Source: Avrilella dinanensis (GTDB lineage: Bacteria; Bacteroidota; Bacteroidia; Flavobacteriales; Flavobacteriaceae). From it: DNA of 64,000 bases. Location of the stretch: contig NZ_NIPO01000001.1 of NCBI RefSeq assembly GCF_002807015.1, positions 1,155,958 to 1,219,957 of the forward strand, written 5' to 3'. Numbering within the stretch: position 1 is the stretch's first letter; every line of letters starts with the position of its first letter. Positions 34,396 to 42,484 of this stretch are shown in pieces. The position numbers and the translations under genes are program-made. The notes below the pieces were generated by a model, which saw only the letters and a program-made list of their open reading frames with translations, ran no database searches and was not told the origin of the DNA.

Positions 34396-34935
34396 ATGAA
34401 AAAAATTTTATTCTTAACATTAACGATTTTAATATCAAATTTATCAATCGGACAAGAAATTCCTCAACTGAAATTAACACCAAACGGAGTTGAACCAATC
34501 GTTGTGGAAGTTGATAGTTTGAGTGCATCCGAAATTTATCAAAAAGCTCAAAATTGGGTTCAGGAAACTTATAAAAACCCTGACAAGGTTTTAAAAGCAA
34601 ATATTACTAATGAAAAAATTAGAATCGATGGATTTGCGACAAATGCTTGGTGGTATAAATCTTTAGGTATTACGAATTCCTACAATATGGAATACACAAT
34701 AGAAATATCATTCAAAGATGGACGTTATAGATTTGAATACATCATTGGACAGTTTTTTATTGATGGTGGTCAAAAAGTACTTTACGACTATCGAACTTTT
34801 TTTAAGAAAAACGGGGAAATTAGAAAATCATATATTGACGCTGTTCCGAGTTTAGAACTAACAATGAATGAACTTTCTCAATCATTTTATAATTACGTAA
34901 GCGGAAAAACAACTAAAAAAGATAATGACTGGTAA
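34396..34935 (+). CDS. DUF4468 domain protein, exported, cassette 13
   Basis: A 179-residue secreted protein with signal peptide (FLTLTILISNLSIGQ). The DUF4468/TBP-like fold is recognisable from EIYQKAQNWVQETYKNPD and the antiparallel YTIEISFKDGRYRFEYIIG. The family is widespread in Bacteroidota and its function is unknown. It begins 27 bp after the cassette start and ends 5 bp before the attC-like site. Confidence 0.82.
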   Translation: MKKILFLTLTILISNLSIGQEIPQLKLTPNGVEPIVVEVDSLSASEIYQKAQNWVQETYKNPDKVLKANITNEKIRIDGFATNAWWYKSLGITNSYNMEYTIEISFKDGRYRFEYIIGQFFIDGGQKVLYDYRTFFKKNGEIRKSYIDAVPSLELTMNELSQSFYNYVSGKTTKKDNDW

Positions 34936-34940
34936 AAAAC

Positions 34941-35068
34941 TATTGCCAACAATGGCTATAAGTAATTGCTTGTCCTCGCCTACTTCTGAAAATCCTTACG
35001 GATTTTCAGTTTGGTGCGTACTTGCAAAGATAAGTACTAAAACACGCAACTACTCATAGCCGAGACCG
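34941..35068 (+). other. attC-like site of cassette 13 (short class)
   Basis: Opens with TATTGCCAAC, complement of the cassette start GTTGGCAATA. Arms are ATGGCTATAAGTAATTGC and GCAACTACTCATAGCC, ending GACCGTT. This is the last site with an exact start/end match. Confidence 0.8.
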
Positions 35069-35115
35069 TTGCTACCAAACCACCGCAGACAAGCGACCAC
35101 AGAACGATTTGACAA

Positions 35116-35463
35116 TTACTCAACCCCTTGAACAATTTTTTTCCTGTGCAGATAACCCCATTTTTCCATTGCCAATAAAACCTCGTTCAGCGTTTGGCTG
35201 TAATCAGTTAATTCATACTGAACCGTAACAGGTTTTGTATTACAAACTTCACGACTAACCAATCCGTTCATTTCCAATTCCTGCAATTCTTTGGACAAAA
35301 TGCGTGGCGAAATCCCCGCTTCCCTTGACAACTCATTAAAACCCTTTTTTCCGCTTCGCAAAACCGAAATCAAAACCAACTTCCATTTACCTCCTACTAT
35401 ATCAAGTGTGTCACGTATCGCCAATTTAGCTTTTGCACAACTTTCAACCGTATGCTTTTTCAT
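35116..35463 (-). CDS. HxlR family transcriptional regulator
   Basis: A 115-residue MarR-like winged-helix regulator of the HxlR type: CAKAKLAIRDTLDIVGGKW with the early redox-type Cys, then GISPRILSKELQELEMNGLV. It is the only minus-strand gene inside the array. It is divergent from the azoreductase gene with 98 bp between starts, the classical layout for electrophile-sensing regulation (as in YodB/AzoR pairs). Confidence 0.9.
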   Translation of the reverse strand: MKKHTVESCAKAKLAIRDTLDIVGGKWKLVLISVLRSGKKGFNELSREAGISPRILSKELQELEMNGLVSREVCNTKPVTVQYELTDYSQTLNEVLLAMEKWGYLHRKKIVQGVE

Positions 35464-35467
35464 ATAA

Positions 35468-35499
35468 TATCCTTTTTGTAAGTACTATCCTTTTTGTAA
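35468..35499. promoter_or_regulatory. Direct-repeat operator between hxlR-type gene and azoreductase
   Basis: TATCCTTTTTGTAA occurs twice (35468-35481 and 35486-35499) immediately upstream of the HxlR start, 18 bp apart. A CAAAGATA (35507-35514), the minus-strand -7 consensus, lies beside it. This is a likely binding site for the HxlR protein. Confidence 0.5.
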
Positions 35500-35561
35500 C
35501 AGATAACAAAGATATTGTATTTATTCTGAAATTTGCATCAGAATATTTAAATAATTAAAAA

Positions 35562-36173
35562 ATGAACATTTTAAGATTAGTTACAAGTTTCAAAGGAAAT
35601 GAATCGCAGAGTTACCAACTGGGTAATAAAATTGTTGAAAAACTTAAAAATCAGCTTCCGATTACAAATATTGTTACCCGGAATCTTGCCAAAAATGAGA
35701 TGCCTCATCTGAATGAGATGCATTTCACATCTTTCATGACGCCTACAGATAAGCTTTCTGACGAGCTGAAAGATGCCGTATCCTATTCTGACCAGGCTCT
35801 CGAGGAGCTTATCAGTTCAGATATCATAGTGATCGATGTTCCTATGTACAATTTTACCATCCCTTCCTCTTTAAAAGCATGGATTGACCATGTGGTACGT
35901 ACAGGCATTACTTTCCGCTACACTGAAAATGGCGTTGAGGGATTAGTTAAAAACAAAACTGTATATCTGGCCATATCCAGCGGAGGCGTTTATTCTGATG
36001 GACCTATGAAGGATTTTGACTTTACAGAGAAGTACCTCAAAAATATTCTGGGCTTTATAGGGCTTACAGATATACATACTTTCAGGGTAGAAGGGGTGGC
36101 CATCCCCGGTATAAAGGAGACAGCCATGAGTAGAGCTGTCCAATCAATAGAAAGCCAGTTAATCATTAAATAA
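35562..36173 (+). CDS. FMN-dependent NADH-azoreductase-like NAD(P)H oxidoreductase
   Basis: A 203-residue flavodoxin-fold enzyme of the AzoR family: LVTSFKGNESQSYQLGNKI for FMN phosphate binding, VPMYNFTIPSSLKAWIDHVV (a strong family signature) and SSGGVYSD. It reduces quinones or azo compounds with two electrons. It forms a probable operon with DoxX and pirin genes. Codon choice seems less AT-rich than in neighbouring cassettes, consistent with another origin. Confidence 0.9.
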   Translation: MNILRLVTSFKGNESQSYQLGNKIVEKLKNQLPITNIVTRNLAKNEMPHLNEMHFTSFMTPTDKLSDELKDAVSYSDQALEELISSDIIVIDVPMYNFTIPSSLKAWIDHVVRTGITFRYTENGVEGLVKNKTVYLAISSGGVYSDGPMKDFDFTEKYLKNILGFIGLTDIHTFRVEGVAIPGIKETAMSRAVQSIESQLIIK

Positions 36174-36183
36174 AACAATAATT

Positions 36184-36561
36184 ATGTCACAAAAAGCAAT
36201 CAAAATTACAGGATGGACTATGACCATCGTTTTAGCACTTGTGTTTACAATGAGTGCTTTTACGAAACTCACACAAAACGAAATGGCTATAGCACAGGCT
36301 TCTTCGTTCGGGATTGATGCCACTACTTATCAATTCATTGGGATTATTGAAATCATCTCACTGATACTCTTCATTATTCCAAGAACAGGAATATTAGGAA
36401 CATTGTTGTTAGTAGCCTATTTAGGCGGAGCTATCGTAACACATCTGCAACACCAAGAACCGATAGCAATGGCGGTTGCCATTCAAATCCTGCTTTGGGT
36501 TACGGCATTTATCCGTTTCCCGGAATTGAAACAAAGACTTTTTCAAACCACAAAATCATAA
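36184..36561 (+). CDS. DoxX family membrane protein
   Basis: A 125-residue protein with four membrane helices (TMTIVLALVFTMSAFTKL, FIGIIEIISLILFIIP, LGTLLLVAYLGGAIVTHL, IQILLWVTAFIRF). DoxX-like proteins accompany quinone and thiol-oxidation enzymes. It is 10 bp after the azoreductase and 5 bp before the pirin gene. Confidence 0.87.
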   Translation: MSQKAIKITGWTMTIVLALVFTMSAFTKLTQNEMAIAQASSFGIDATTYQFIGIIEIISLILFIIPRTGILGTLLLVAYLGGAIVTHLQHQEPIAMAVAIQILLWVTAFIRFPELKQRLFQTTKS

Positions 36562-36566
36562 TCGAT

Positions 36567-37454
36567 ATGGAACGCAGAAATATTTCACACATAACCCAAA
36601 ACCATTGGCATAATGGCTTTTTGGGAACAGGGCACCGGGCAATGGCAGTATTGGACGGTGTGCCTTACCAAGACAGCGACCCATTCATTTTATTTATGGA
36701 CGATAGTCTGAATCTTCCGGGTGGCGAACCCGTAGGCGGGCCGCATCCACACGCAGGATTTGAAACGTTGACCTTAGTTTTGGAAGGCAATGAAAAAGAT
36801 TGGAAAACGGGAAGTTTTGAACTGATGACCGCAGGAAAAGGTATTATTCATACCGAAGAAATCACATCAGAACAGAAACTTCGTATCCTGCAAGTGTGGT
36901 TGGTACTACCGCCCGAAAAGCGTTATGCACAGCCTTTCTTACAAAGAATACTATTGGAAGAAGTGCCAAAAATCAAAACCGATGAACACGAAATTCGTGT
37001 GTATAGCGGAAGCAGTAACGGATTGACTTCGCCATTAAAAAACCATACGCCATTTACCTTGGTGGACTTTAGGTTAGACAACCGTGCTGTGGTAACACAA
37101 GAAATTCCATCACACTACAACGGTTTGGTGTATGTACTGAAAGGCAGTGTGAAAGCAGGCGATAAAATTATCAAAGCTGAACAAGCAGGTCGGCTTGACA
37201 AGACAGTTGAAAACGGCAACAACGAAATTCAATTTGAAGCATTGGAGAATGATACGCATTTTGTGTTGTATGCAGGACAACCGCATAATGTTCCTGTGGT
37301 GCATCACGGACCTTTTGTAGCAGACACAATGGAAGACGTTGCACAGATGTACAAAGATTTTCGGCAGAATAAATTTCCACATTTGAACGATTTGCCAGAC
37401 GAACAAAAAATCACTTATTCTTCACAAATTAGTTTGCAAGAAGTTAACAGGTAA
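36567..37454 (+). CDS. Pirin family protein
   Basis: A 295-residue bicupin. The metal ligands are in GGPHPHAGFETLT and the later GKGIIHTEE. Many pirins have quercetinase (2,3-dioxygenase) activity in vitro. The C-terminal cupin contains AGQPHNVPVVHHGPFVADT. I use ATG 36567; the frame from 36495 overlaps DoxX. It closes the azoreductase operon. Confidence 0.9.
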   Translation: MERRNISHITQNHWHNGFLGTGHRAMAVLDGVPYQDSDPFILFMDDSLNLPGGEPVGGPHPHAGFETLTLVLEGNEKDWKTGSFELMTAGKGIIHTEEITSEQKLRILQVWLVLPPEKRYAQPFLQRILLEEVPKIKTDEHEIRVYSGSSNGLTSPLKNHTPFTLVDFRLDNRAVVTQEIPSHYNGLVYVLKGSVKAGDKIIKAEQAGRLDKTVENGNNEIQFEALENDTHFVLYAGQPHNVPVVHHGPFVADTMEDVAQMYKDFRQNKFPHLNDLPDEQKITYSSQISLQEVNR

Positions 37455-37477
37455 TAAATTAAAAGTCAAAAAGCACT

Positions 37478-37672
37478 TGCACATAACAGGGGTTTTGCAA
37501 AAGAGCGGGCAAACTGCTAAGTTGAACATTTGTGCATTTAATCCGCAAAAACCATTTTTTTTATTTGCTCTTTTTTGTAATTTAGCAAATAGAAAAAATG
37601 GTTTTGTTCAAGTTAGTTCTAAATTGAAAGATTAGTCTTTTTAATCTGCTCTTTCACAAAACCTCAAAACAA
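37478..37672 (+). other. Decayed attC-like site (long class, right core lost)
   Basis: Opens with TGCACATAAC and has arms GGGGTTTTGCAAAAGAGCGGG and CTGCTCTTTCACAAAACCTC around an AT-rich centre with AAAACCATTTTTTT / AAAAAATGGTTTT. The expected CGTT is replaced by CAAATG, so the right core is gone. The opening core does not complement the upstream cassette start GTTGCTACC, so the region 35069-37672 is not a single intact cassette. Confidence 0.65.
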
Positions 37673-38362
37673 ATGAACGACAACGATGTAAAACGACTTT
37701 CACGGCTGACCGCAATCTTGATACAGTTGCAAACGAAACGGCTTTTGACCGCTAGGCAACTTGCTGACAAATTTTCGGTTAGTATCAGGACAATTTACAG
37801 GGACATCAGAGCATTGGAACAGGCAGGCGTTCCAATTATCACGGAAGACGGCAAAGGTTACACACTTATGGAAGGTTATAGAGTGCCACCCGTAATGTTT
37901 ACCGAAGCACAAGCCAACGCTTTAATTACAGCCGAACAATTAGTTCTTAAAAACAAAGATGCTTCATTTATAAAAGATTATTCAGAAGCTATTGAAAAAG
38001 TCAAAGCGGTTTTGAGATACAGTCAAAAAGAAAAGGTCAATTTACTATCTGAAAGGACAAGATTCAACCAAAATCTCAACCGAGAAAGAAACAGTAATAA
38101 TTTGTCGGATTTGCAGTTTGCTTTGACCAATTTTCGCCTTACAAAAATTGAATATACCAACGAACAAAACAAAACGACAACCCGACATATTGAACCATTT
38201 GCATTATTAAGCACGGAAAATTGGTTGTTGGTTGCATATTGTCGTTTAAGAAAAGAATTTCGTTTTTTCCGTTTGGACAGAATTAAAAAATTGGAAGTGC
38301 TTCCCGATAAATTTGAACCACACCGAATGACTTTGCAAGAGTATTTTGACAAATATTACTAA
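37673..38362 (+). CDS. WYL domain transcriptional regulator (YafY type)
   Basis: A 229-residue regulator. The N-terminal HTH is TARQLADKFSVSIRTIYRDI. The C-terminal WYL domain includes HIEPFALLSTENWLLVAYC and FRFFRLDRIKKLEVL. WYL proteins sense ligands, often nucleic-acid-related, and regulate adjacent genes. Its start lies at the decayed attC end, so the recombination site now forms its leader. Confidence 0.9.
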   Translation: MNDNDVKRLSRLTAILIQLQTKRLLTARQLADKFSVSIRTIYRDIRALEQAGVPIITEDGKGYTLMEGYRVPPVMFTEAQANALITAEQLVLKNKDASFIKDYSEAIEKVKAVLRYSQKEKVNLLSERTRFNQNLNRERNSNNLSDLQFALTNFRLTKIEYTNEQNKTTTRHIEPFALLSTENWLLVAYCRLRKEFRFFRLDRIKKLEVLPDKFEPHRMTLQEYFDKYY

Positions 38363-38376
38363 TTTTTTTAGACCCC

Positions 38377-38411
38377 TGACATAAGGCTGTCATAACCCCA
38401 TATTACTTTTG
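38377..38411 (+). promoter_or_regulatory. Candidate operator and promoter of the RidA-YdeI operon
   Basis: The inverted repeat TGACA-TAAGGC-TGTCA (38377-38392) lies where a -33 box would be, 11 bp upstream of TACTTTTG (38404-38411), a match to the -7 consensus. The adjacent WYL regulator is the natural candidate to bind here. Confidence 0.5.
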
Positions 38412-38464
38412 TTGCCAGAAATAGCAAAGTGCTGTTTCATTTAACAAATTCAAAAGTAAATAAA

Positions 38465-38857
38465 ATGGAAAAAAGAACAATTGACCCCTGGGTTTGGGGC
38501 GAAAACACAAACTCTGCACAAGCAGTAGAAGTAACAAACGTAACAGGAACACTTTACTGTTCGGGACAAGTAGCTCTTGACGCTAATGGTGTGCCAAGCA
38601 ATGCGGATATGCGGTCGCAATTACAGCAAACAATTCAGAACCTTGAAACGCTTATCAACGAAGCAGGTTATGAAACAAAAAACATTGTAAGACTGAATGT
38701 TTACACAACATCAGTGCAAGAGTTTTTTACAACTTGTATGGACGTTTATGTGCCGTTTATTCAAAAACACGGACTTAAACAAGCTACAACGTTGCTTGAA
38801 GTCAAAGGACTTTTTGCAACTTTGACTGTAGAATTAGAAGCAACGGTAGTAAAGTAA
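38465..38857 (+). CDS. RidA family protein
   Basis: A 130-residue RidA/YjgF-type protein: VTGTLYCSGQVALDANG and the C-terminal RLNVYTTSVQEFF ... TTLLEVKGLFATLTVELEA. The canonical arginine that binds the carboxylate of enamines/imines (RVC or SRVxV) is absent near the C-terminus, where KGLFATLTVE stands, so it may be a non-deaminating Rid subgroup. ATG 38465 begins at MEKRTIDPW, the usual start. It is followed 2 bp later by a YdeI-type gene. Confidence 0.87.
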   Translation: MEKRTIDPWVWGENTNSAQAVEVTNVTGTLYCSGQVALDANGVPSNADMRSQLQQTIQNLETLINEAGYETKNIVRLNVYTTSVQEFFTTCMDVYVPFIQKHGLKQATTLLEVKGLFATLTVELEATVVK

Positions 38858-38859
38858 CA

Positions 38860-39432
38860 ATGAACGAAACAGAAATATTTTATCCGACAAACCAAACAGC
38901 GTGGCGACAATGGTTAGAAAAAAACCATTTGTCAAAGCAATCTGTTTGGCTTGTTTTTTATGTTAAATCATCAGATAAACCATCTATCACTTGGAGCGAA
39001 GCTGTTGATATTGCCCTTTGCTTCGGTTGGATAGACAGCAAAAAAATAAAAATTGACGAAGAAACAAGTCATCAGTTTTTCAGTAAACGAAAACCAAACA
39101 GCACTTGGTCAAAAATCAACAAAGAAAAAGTGCGACAACTCATTGACAACGGTCTGATGACACAAGCAGGTTTGGATAGTACTGAAATTGCCAAAAAGAA
39201 TGGTTCGTGGACAATTTTAGACGAAGTGGAAGAGTTGATCATCCCGAGTGACTTAGAAAAAGCGTTCAGAAAACACAAAGGCTCAAAGGACTATTTTCTA
39301 AGTTTGAGCAAGACAGTTAGAAAAATGATGTTGACATCGCTCGTTCTTGCCAAGCGACCCGAAACACGACAAAAACGCATTAACGAAATAGCTACCTTTG
39401 CAGGACAAAACAGGAAACCAAAACAGTTTTAA
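38860..39432 (+). CDS. YdeI/OmpD-associated family protein
   Basis: A 190-residue protein with the YdeI signature: AWRQWLEKNHLSKQSVWLVF, ITWSEAVDIALCFGWIDSK, FSKRKPNSTWSKINKEKV and a C-terminal helical region with RQKRINEIATFA. The molecular function is unknown; E. coli YdeI is linked to stress and bacteriocin resistance. It ends the array 15 bp before a last attC remnant. Confidence 0.88.
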   Translation: MNETEIFYPTNQTAWRQWLEKNHLSKQSVWLVFYVKSSDKPSITWSEAVDIALCFGWIDSKKIKIDEETSHQFFSKRKPNSTWSKINKEKVRQLIDNGLMTQAGLDSTEIAKKNGSWTILDEVEELIIPSDLEKAFRKHKGSKDYFLSLSKTVRKMMLTSLVLAKRPETRQKRINEIATFAGQNRKPKQF

Positions 39433-39447
39433 CGACAGAACAAAAAC

Positions 39448-39530
39448 GGCTACTAACAAGCAGTTTTTCAAAATAGCGGGGTTAAAATCGAAACTTTCGG
39501 TTTCATAAATTGCAAAAATGCTAACTTACT
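39448..39530 (+). other. Truncated terminal attC-like remnant
   Basis: GGCTACTAACAAGCAG and AAATAGCGGGGTTAAA look like the opening core and left arm of an attC-like site, but no right arm or CGTT follows before dnaB. This marks the distal boundary of the array. Confidence 0.55.
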
Positions 39531-39634
39531 AATACTTAGATTGCCCTATTTTAGATTTAAAAACTTATCATTTTTTATCAACAGCTAACTAATAACTTGT
39601 AAAAAAAAACTTTCGTTCTGTCTTTTAAATACCC

Positions 39635-39642
39635 TACATTTG
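39635..39642 (+). promoter_or_regulatory. Candidate -7 element of dnaB
   Basis: TACATTTG fits TAnnTTTG and ends only 5 bp before the dnaB ATG. If used, the transcript would have almost no leader. The -33 region is weak (TTTC at 39611). Confidence 0.4.
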
Positions 39643-39647
39643 TGGGT

Positions 39648-41174
39648 ATGGAAAGTAAGCCGCTTTTTGTTTCGAGAAACAATCAAAACCCCGACACCAT
39701 TGCCTTGCAAAGAGGCAAACTCCCCCCCCAAGCTATTGATTTGGAGGAGGCTGTGCTGGGTGCTATGATGATTGACAAAAAAGGTGTCGATGATACGATT
39801 GATATTCTCACGCCTGAAGCTTTTTACAAAGAGGCACACCAACACATATTTGAAGCCATCAAAAAATTGTTTGATGCTAATGCACCCGTGGATTTGCTTG
39901 CTGTTTCCACCCAATTGAGAAAGGACGGAAAGCTTGATTTGGTTGGCGGAGATTATTATCTTGTTGAGCTCACACAAAAAGTTTCTTCCTCTGCCCACGT
40001 AGAATTCCACGCACGGATTATTCTTCAGAAACACATTCAACGCAGTTTGATTCGAATTTCAGCCGAAATTATCGAAGATTCCTATGACGAAACCACCGAT
40101 GTGTTTGAATTGCTGGACAAAGCAGAATCCAGATTATATGATGTTACACAAGGAAACTTAAAAAGAAATTCCGAAACGGCTCAGGATTTAGTAGCTCAGG
40201 CTAAAAAACGAATCGAAGAAATCGGAAAAAGAGAAGGTTTGTCCGGACTGGCAACCGGCTTTCACAAGCTGGACGTACTCACATCGGGCTGGCAGCCTTC
40301 CGACCTTATCATTATTGCGGCACGTCCGGGTATGGGTAAAACCGCTTTTGTATTGTCCATGGCACGTAATATTGCTATTGACGGCGGTCAGGGTGTCGCG
40401 GTGTTCTCACTGGAAATGTCTGCTGTACAACTCATTACAAGATTAATTTCTGCAGAAACCGGCTTAGGTTCTGAAAAACTGAGAACCGGAAGATTGGAAC
40501 AACACGAGTGGGAACAACTCAACGTAAAAGTAAAAGACTTAGAAAAAGCACCTTTATATATAGACGACACCGCCTCGCTGTCTATTTTCGATTTGCGGGC
40601 AAAAGCGAGAAGACTGAAATCTCAGCACGACATTAAACTAATTATCGTGGATTATTTGCAGTTGATGACTGCCGGTAATTCTAACAGCAAAGGCGGCGGA
40701 AACCGAGAGCAGGAAATTTCAACTATTTCCAGAAACTTAAAGGCTTTGGCTAAAGAGTTGGATATCCCGGTAATTGCTTTATCGCAGTTGTCGCGGGCGG
40801 TTGAAACGCGTGGTCCTTCCAAAAGACCTTTGCTGTCGGATTTGAGGGAATCGGGTGCGATTGAGCAGGACGCCGATATCGTGTCGTTCATCTATCGACC
40901 GGAATACTACAAAATTGAAGAATGGGACGACGAAGAACAGAGTCCAACGGCAGGGCAAGCAGAATTTATCATTGCCAAGCACCGAAACGGTGGTTTGGAT
41001 AACATCAGGCTGAAATTTATTGGTAAATACGGTAAGTTTGATAATCTGGAAGAAAGCAATTTTTCATACGACGAACTTCCTTCACGAATGAATGTAGATG
41101 AGCAGAACTTTACGCAAAATCTACCCTCGGGTAAAGATGTTTTTGGTAGTGATGATGATGATTTACCTTTTTAA
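39648..41174 (+). CDS. dnaB: Replicative DNA helicase DnaB
   Basis: A 508-residue hexameric helicase that unwinds DNA at the fork. The N-terminal DnaB domain (LPPQAIDLEEAVLGAMMIDK) is followed by the RecA-like domain with Walker A ARPGMGKTAF, FSLEMSAVQL, Walker B LIIVDYLQLM and the LSDLRESGAIEQDAD arginine-finger region. The acidic C-terminus ends DDDLPF. I start at ATG 39648 rather than the GTG two codons upstream. It is core genome and bounds the cassette array on the right. Confidence 0.97.
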   Translation: MESKPLFVSRNNQNPDTIALQRGKLPPQAIDLEEAVLGAMMIDKKGVDDTIDILTPEAFYKEAHQHIFEAIKKLFDANAPVDLLAVSTQLRKDGKLDLVGGDYYLVELTQKVSSSAHVEFHARIILQKHIQRSLIRISAEIIEDSYDETTDVFELLDKAESRLYDVTQGNLKRNSETAQDLVAQAKKRIEEIGKREGLSGLATGFHKLDVLTSGWQPSDLIIIAARPGMGKTAFVLSMARNIAIDGGQGVAVFSLEMSAVQLITRLISAETGLGSEKLRTGRLEQHEWEQLNVKVKDLEKAPLYIDDTASLSIFDLRAKARRLKSQHDIKLIIVDYLQLMTAGNSNSKGGGNREQEISTISRNLKALAKELDIPVIALSQLSRAVETRGPSKRPLLSDLRESGAIEQDADIVSFIYRPEYYKIEEWDDEEQSPTAGQAEFIIAKHRNGGLDNIRLKFIGKYGKFDNLEESNFSYDELPSRMNVDEQNFTQNLPSGKDVFGSDDDDLPF

Positions 41175-41271
41175 CCTGAATTCGATTATTATCTAAGAAA
41201 TTACACAACTACAAGGTTTTAAAAACCTTGTAGCAATTGACAATCAGTACTTTATTAATCGAACTCAGGTT
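41173..41271 (+). repeat. Palindromic repeat element downstream of dnaB (MITE-like), with terminator hairpin
   Basis: Terminal inverted repeats AACCTGAATTCGATTA and TAATCGAACTCAGGTT match at 15 of 16 positions and bracket a perfect 12-bp hairpin CTACAAGGTTTT/AAAACCTTGTAG (41209-41233). The whole is 99 bp and overlaps the dnaB stop. It could be a small non-autonomous element that now serves as the dnaB terminator. The rest of the gap (41272-41542) shows no gene or clear signal. Confidence 0.5.
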
Positions 41272-41542
41272 CATAATAAAACACAAACCTCTGATTATGA
41301 TTTGTTTGTATTGTTGTGTACTAAATTTATTTTAAAGTTTTCAGGAAAAAGCTGTATCGGTTGAATACTAAGCTTTTATAGAGATTATCAAAGAAGTCAG
41401 GTAACGATTTGGTAACGGTGCTTATTGCTTTGCTTTTCAACGTGTTTCCGTTAGCTCAAAGCAAATATACATATTTTTTTATGTAAAGCAGAGTAAGATT
41501 ATAATGTTCAGAATGCAACTTTTACATATATACAGATAAACT

Positions 41543-42394
41543 TCATCTCTCTTCCTCTTCATCCATTTTTCTAATCAATGTGTCACGCAAGTTGTCAAGA
41601 AATTTCGTTCGGTTTATTTTCCGGTTCTTAAGTTCCGAGTAGGTATGATAGAAATCTCCCAATTCAATATTAAAAAAGATTTCTAACGATTGGGCAATTT
41701 GTTTAATATCAGCATTTCCATTATCAAAAACGCCTTGTGAATGAAGTGCATAGATCAATTCCGCTAATGACGTTTTACTACTTGTCCAATTAAGTTTTGG
41801 TAAGGTAGAAAGTTTATGCTCTTGATCAACATCACATATCTGATATTCAATATATTTATAAATCAAATTATTAGCAATAATTTTTGCTATCTCATAATCA
41901 TGGGAAGTCGAAAAAGTATGATCAGTTCCAAAATAAGATGAGTTCAGAATTAATCTAATATCATAATTACCACGTACAAAATATTTATAATCAAGATATG
42001 TACTTTGAGTTTTGTAGTACTTGTAGAAATCTAAATTATGATCAAAATATTTTTTGACTTTGTACAGTTCCGAATTTAAATATTTTTTTATCACTTTATC
42101 ACCTCCATAAGGTCTTTCGATTTCTATTTTATAAATTGAGTTATAGTATATAAGTTTAGAAACTATTAAAGGTTTCTGATGTTTAAAAAAGTATATCTCC
42201 TGTTGAATGTTATCAAAACCAACTTTTAATATGTATTGTTGTAAGTTAAATAAAGTTCTTAGAATTAATTTAATAATATATTCTAAAGGAGGTATTATAT
42301 TTTCCGAATCTAATACTACTTCATCAATTCCATTATCTAATTGTTGTATTATATTGTCTACATATTTCTTGTTAAAAGAATTTAAATTACCCAT
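41543..42394 (-). CDS. RteC domain protein
   Basis: A 283-residue protein resembling RteC of the Bacteroides conjugative transposon CTnDOT, where RteC activates the excision operon. The C-terminal half is diagnostic (LPKLNWTSSKTSLAELIYAL, GVFDNGNADIKQIAQSLEIF, GDFYHTYSELKNRKINRTKF). No RteA/RteB or excision genes are in the window. Orphan RteC proteins are frequent in Bacteroidota; here it may be a remnant or the edge of an integrated element covering the minus-strand cluster. Confidence 0.85.
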   Translation of the reverse strand: MGNLNSFNKKYVDNIIQQLDNGIDEVVLDSENIIPPLEYIIKLILRTLFNLQQYILKVGFDNIQQEIYFFKHQKPLIVSKLIYYNSIYKIEIERPYGGDKVIKKYLNSELYKVKKYFDHNLDFYKYYKTQSTYLDYKYFVRGNYDIRLILNSSYFGTDHTFSTSHDYEIAKIIANNLIYKYIEYQICDVDQEHKLSTLPKLNWTSSKTSLAELIYALHSQGVFDNGNADIKQIAQSLEIFFNIELGDFYHTYSELKNRKINRTKFLDNLRDTLIRKMDEEEER

Positions 42395-42484
42395 ATATCA
42401 ACAGATATTTTGAATTGTTATTCTACTTACTCGCAAACTAATCGTTTAACTTTCTTTGTACATACCAACGCACTCAAAAAAAAA

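Noticed and set aside
34167..34493. Frame through the cassette 12 site into the DUF4468 gene
   Set aside because: It is out of frame with the DUF4468 protein and built from site and repeat DNA.
39585..40040. Minus-strand frame of 151 codons over the dnaB start
   Set aside because: It is antisense to conserved dnaB sequence and has no recognisable domain.
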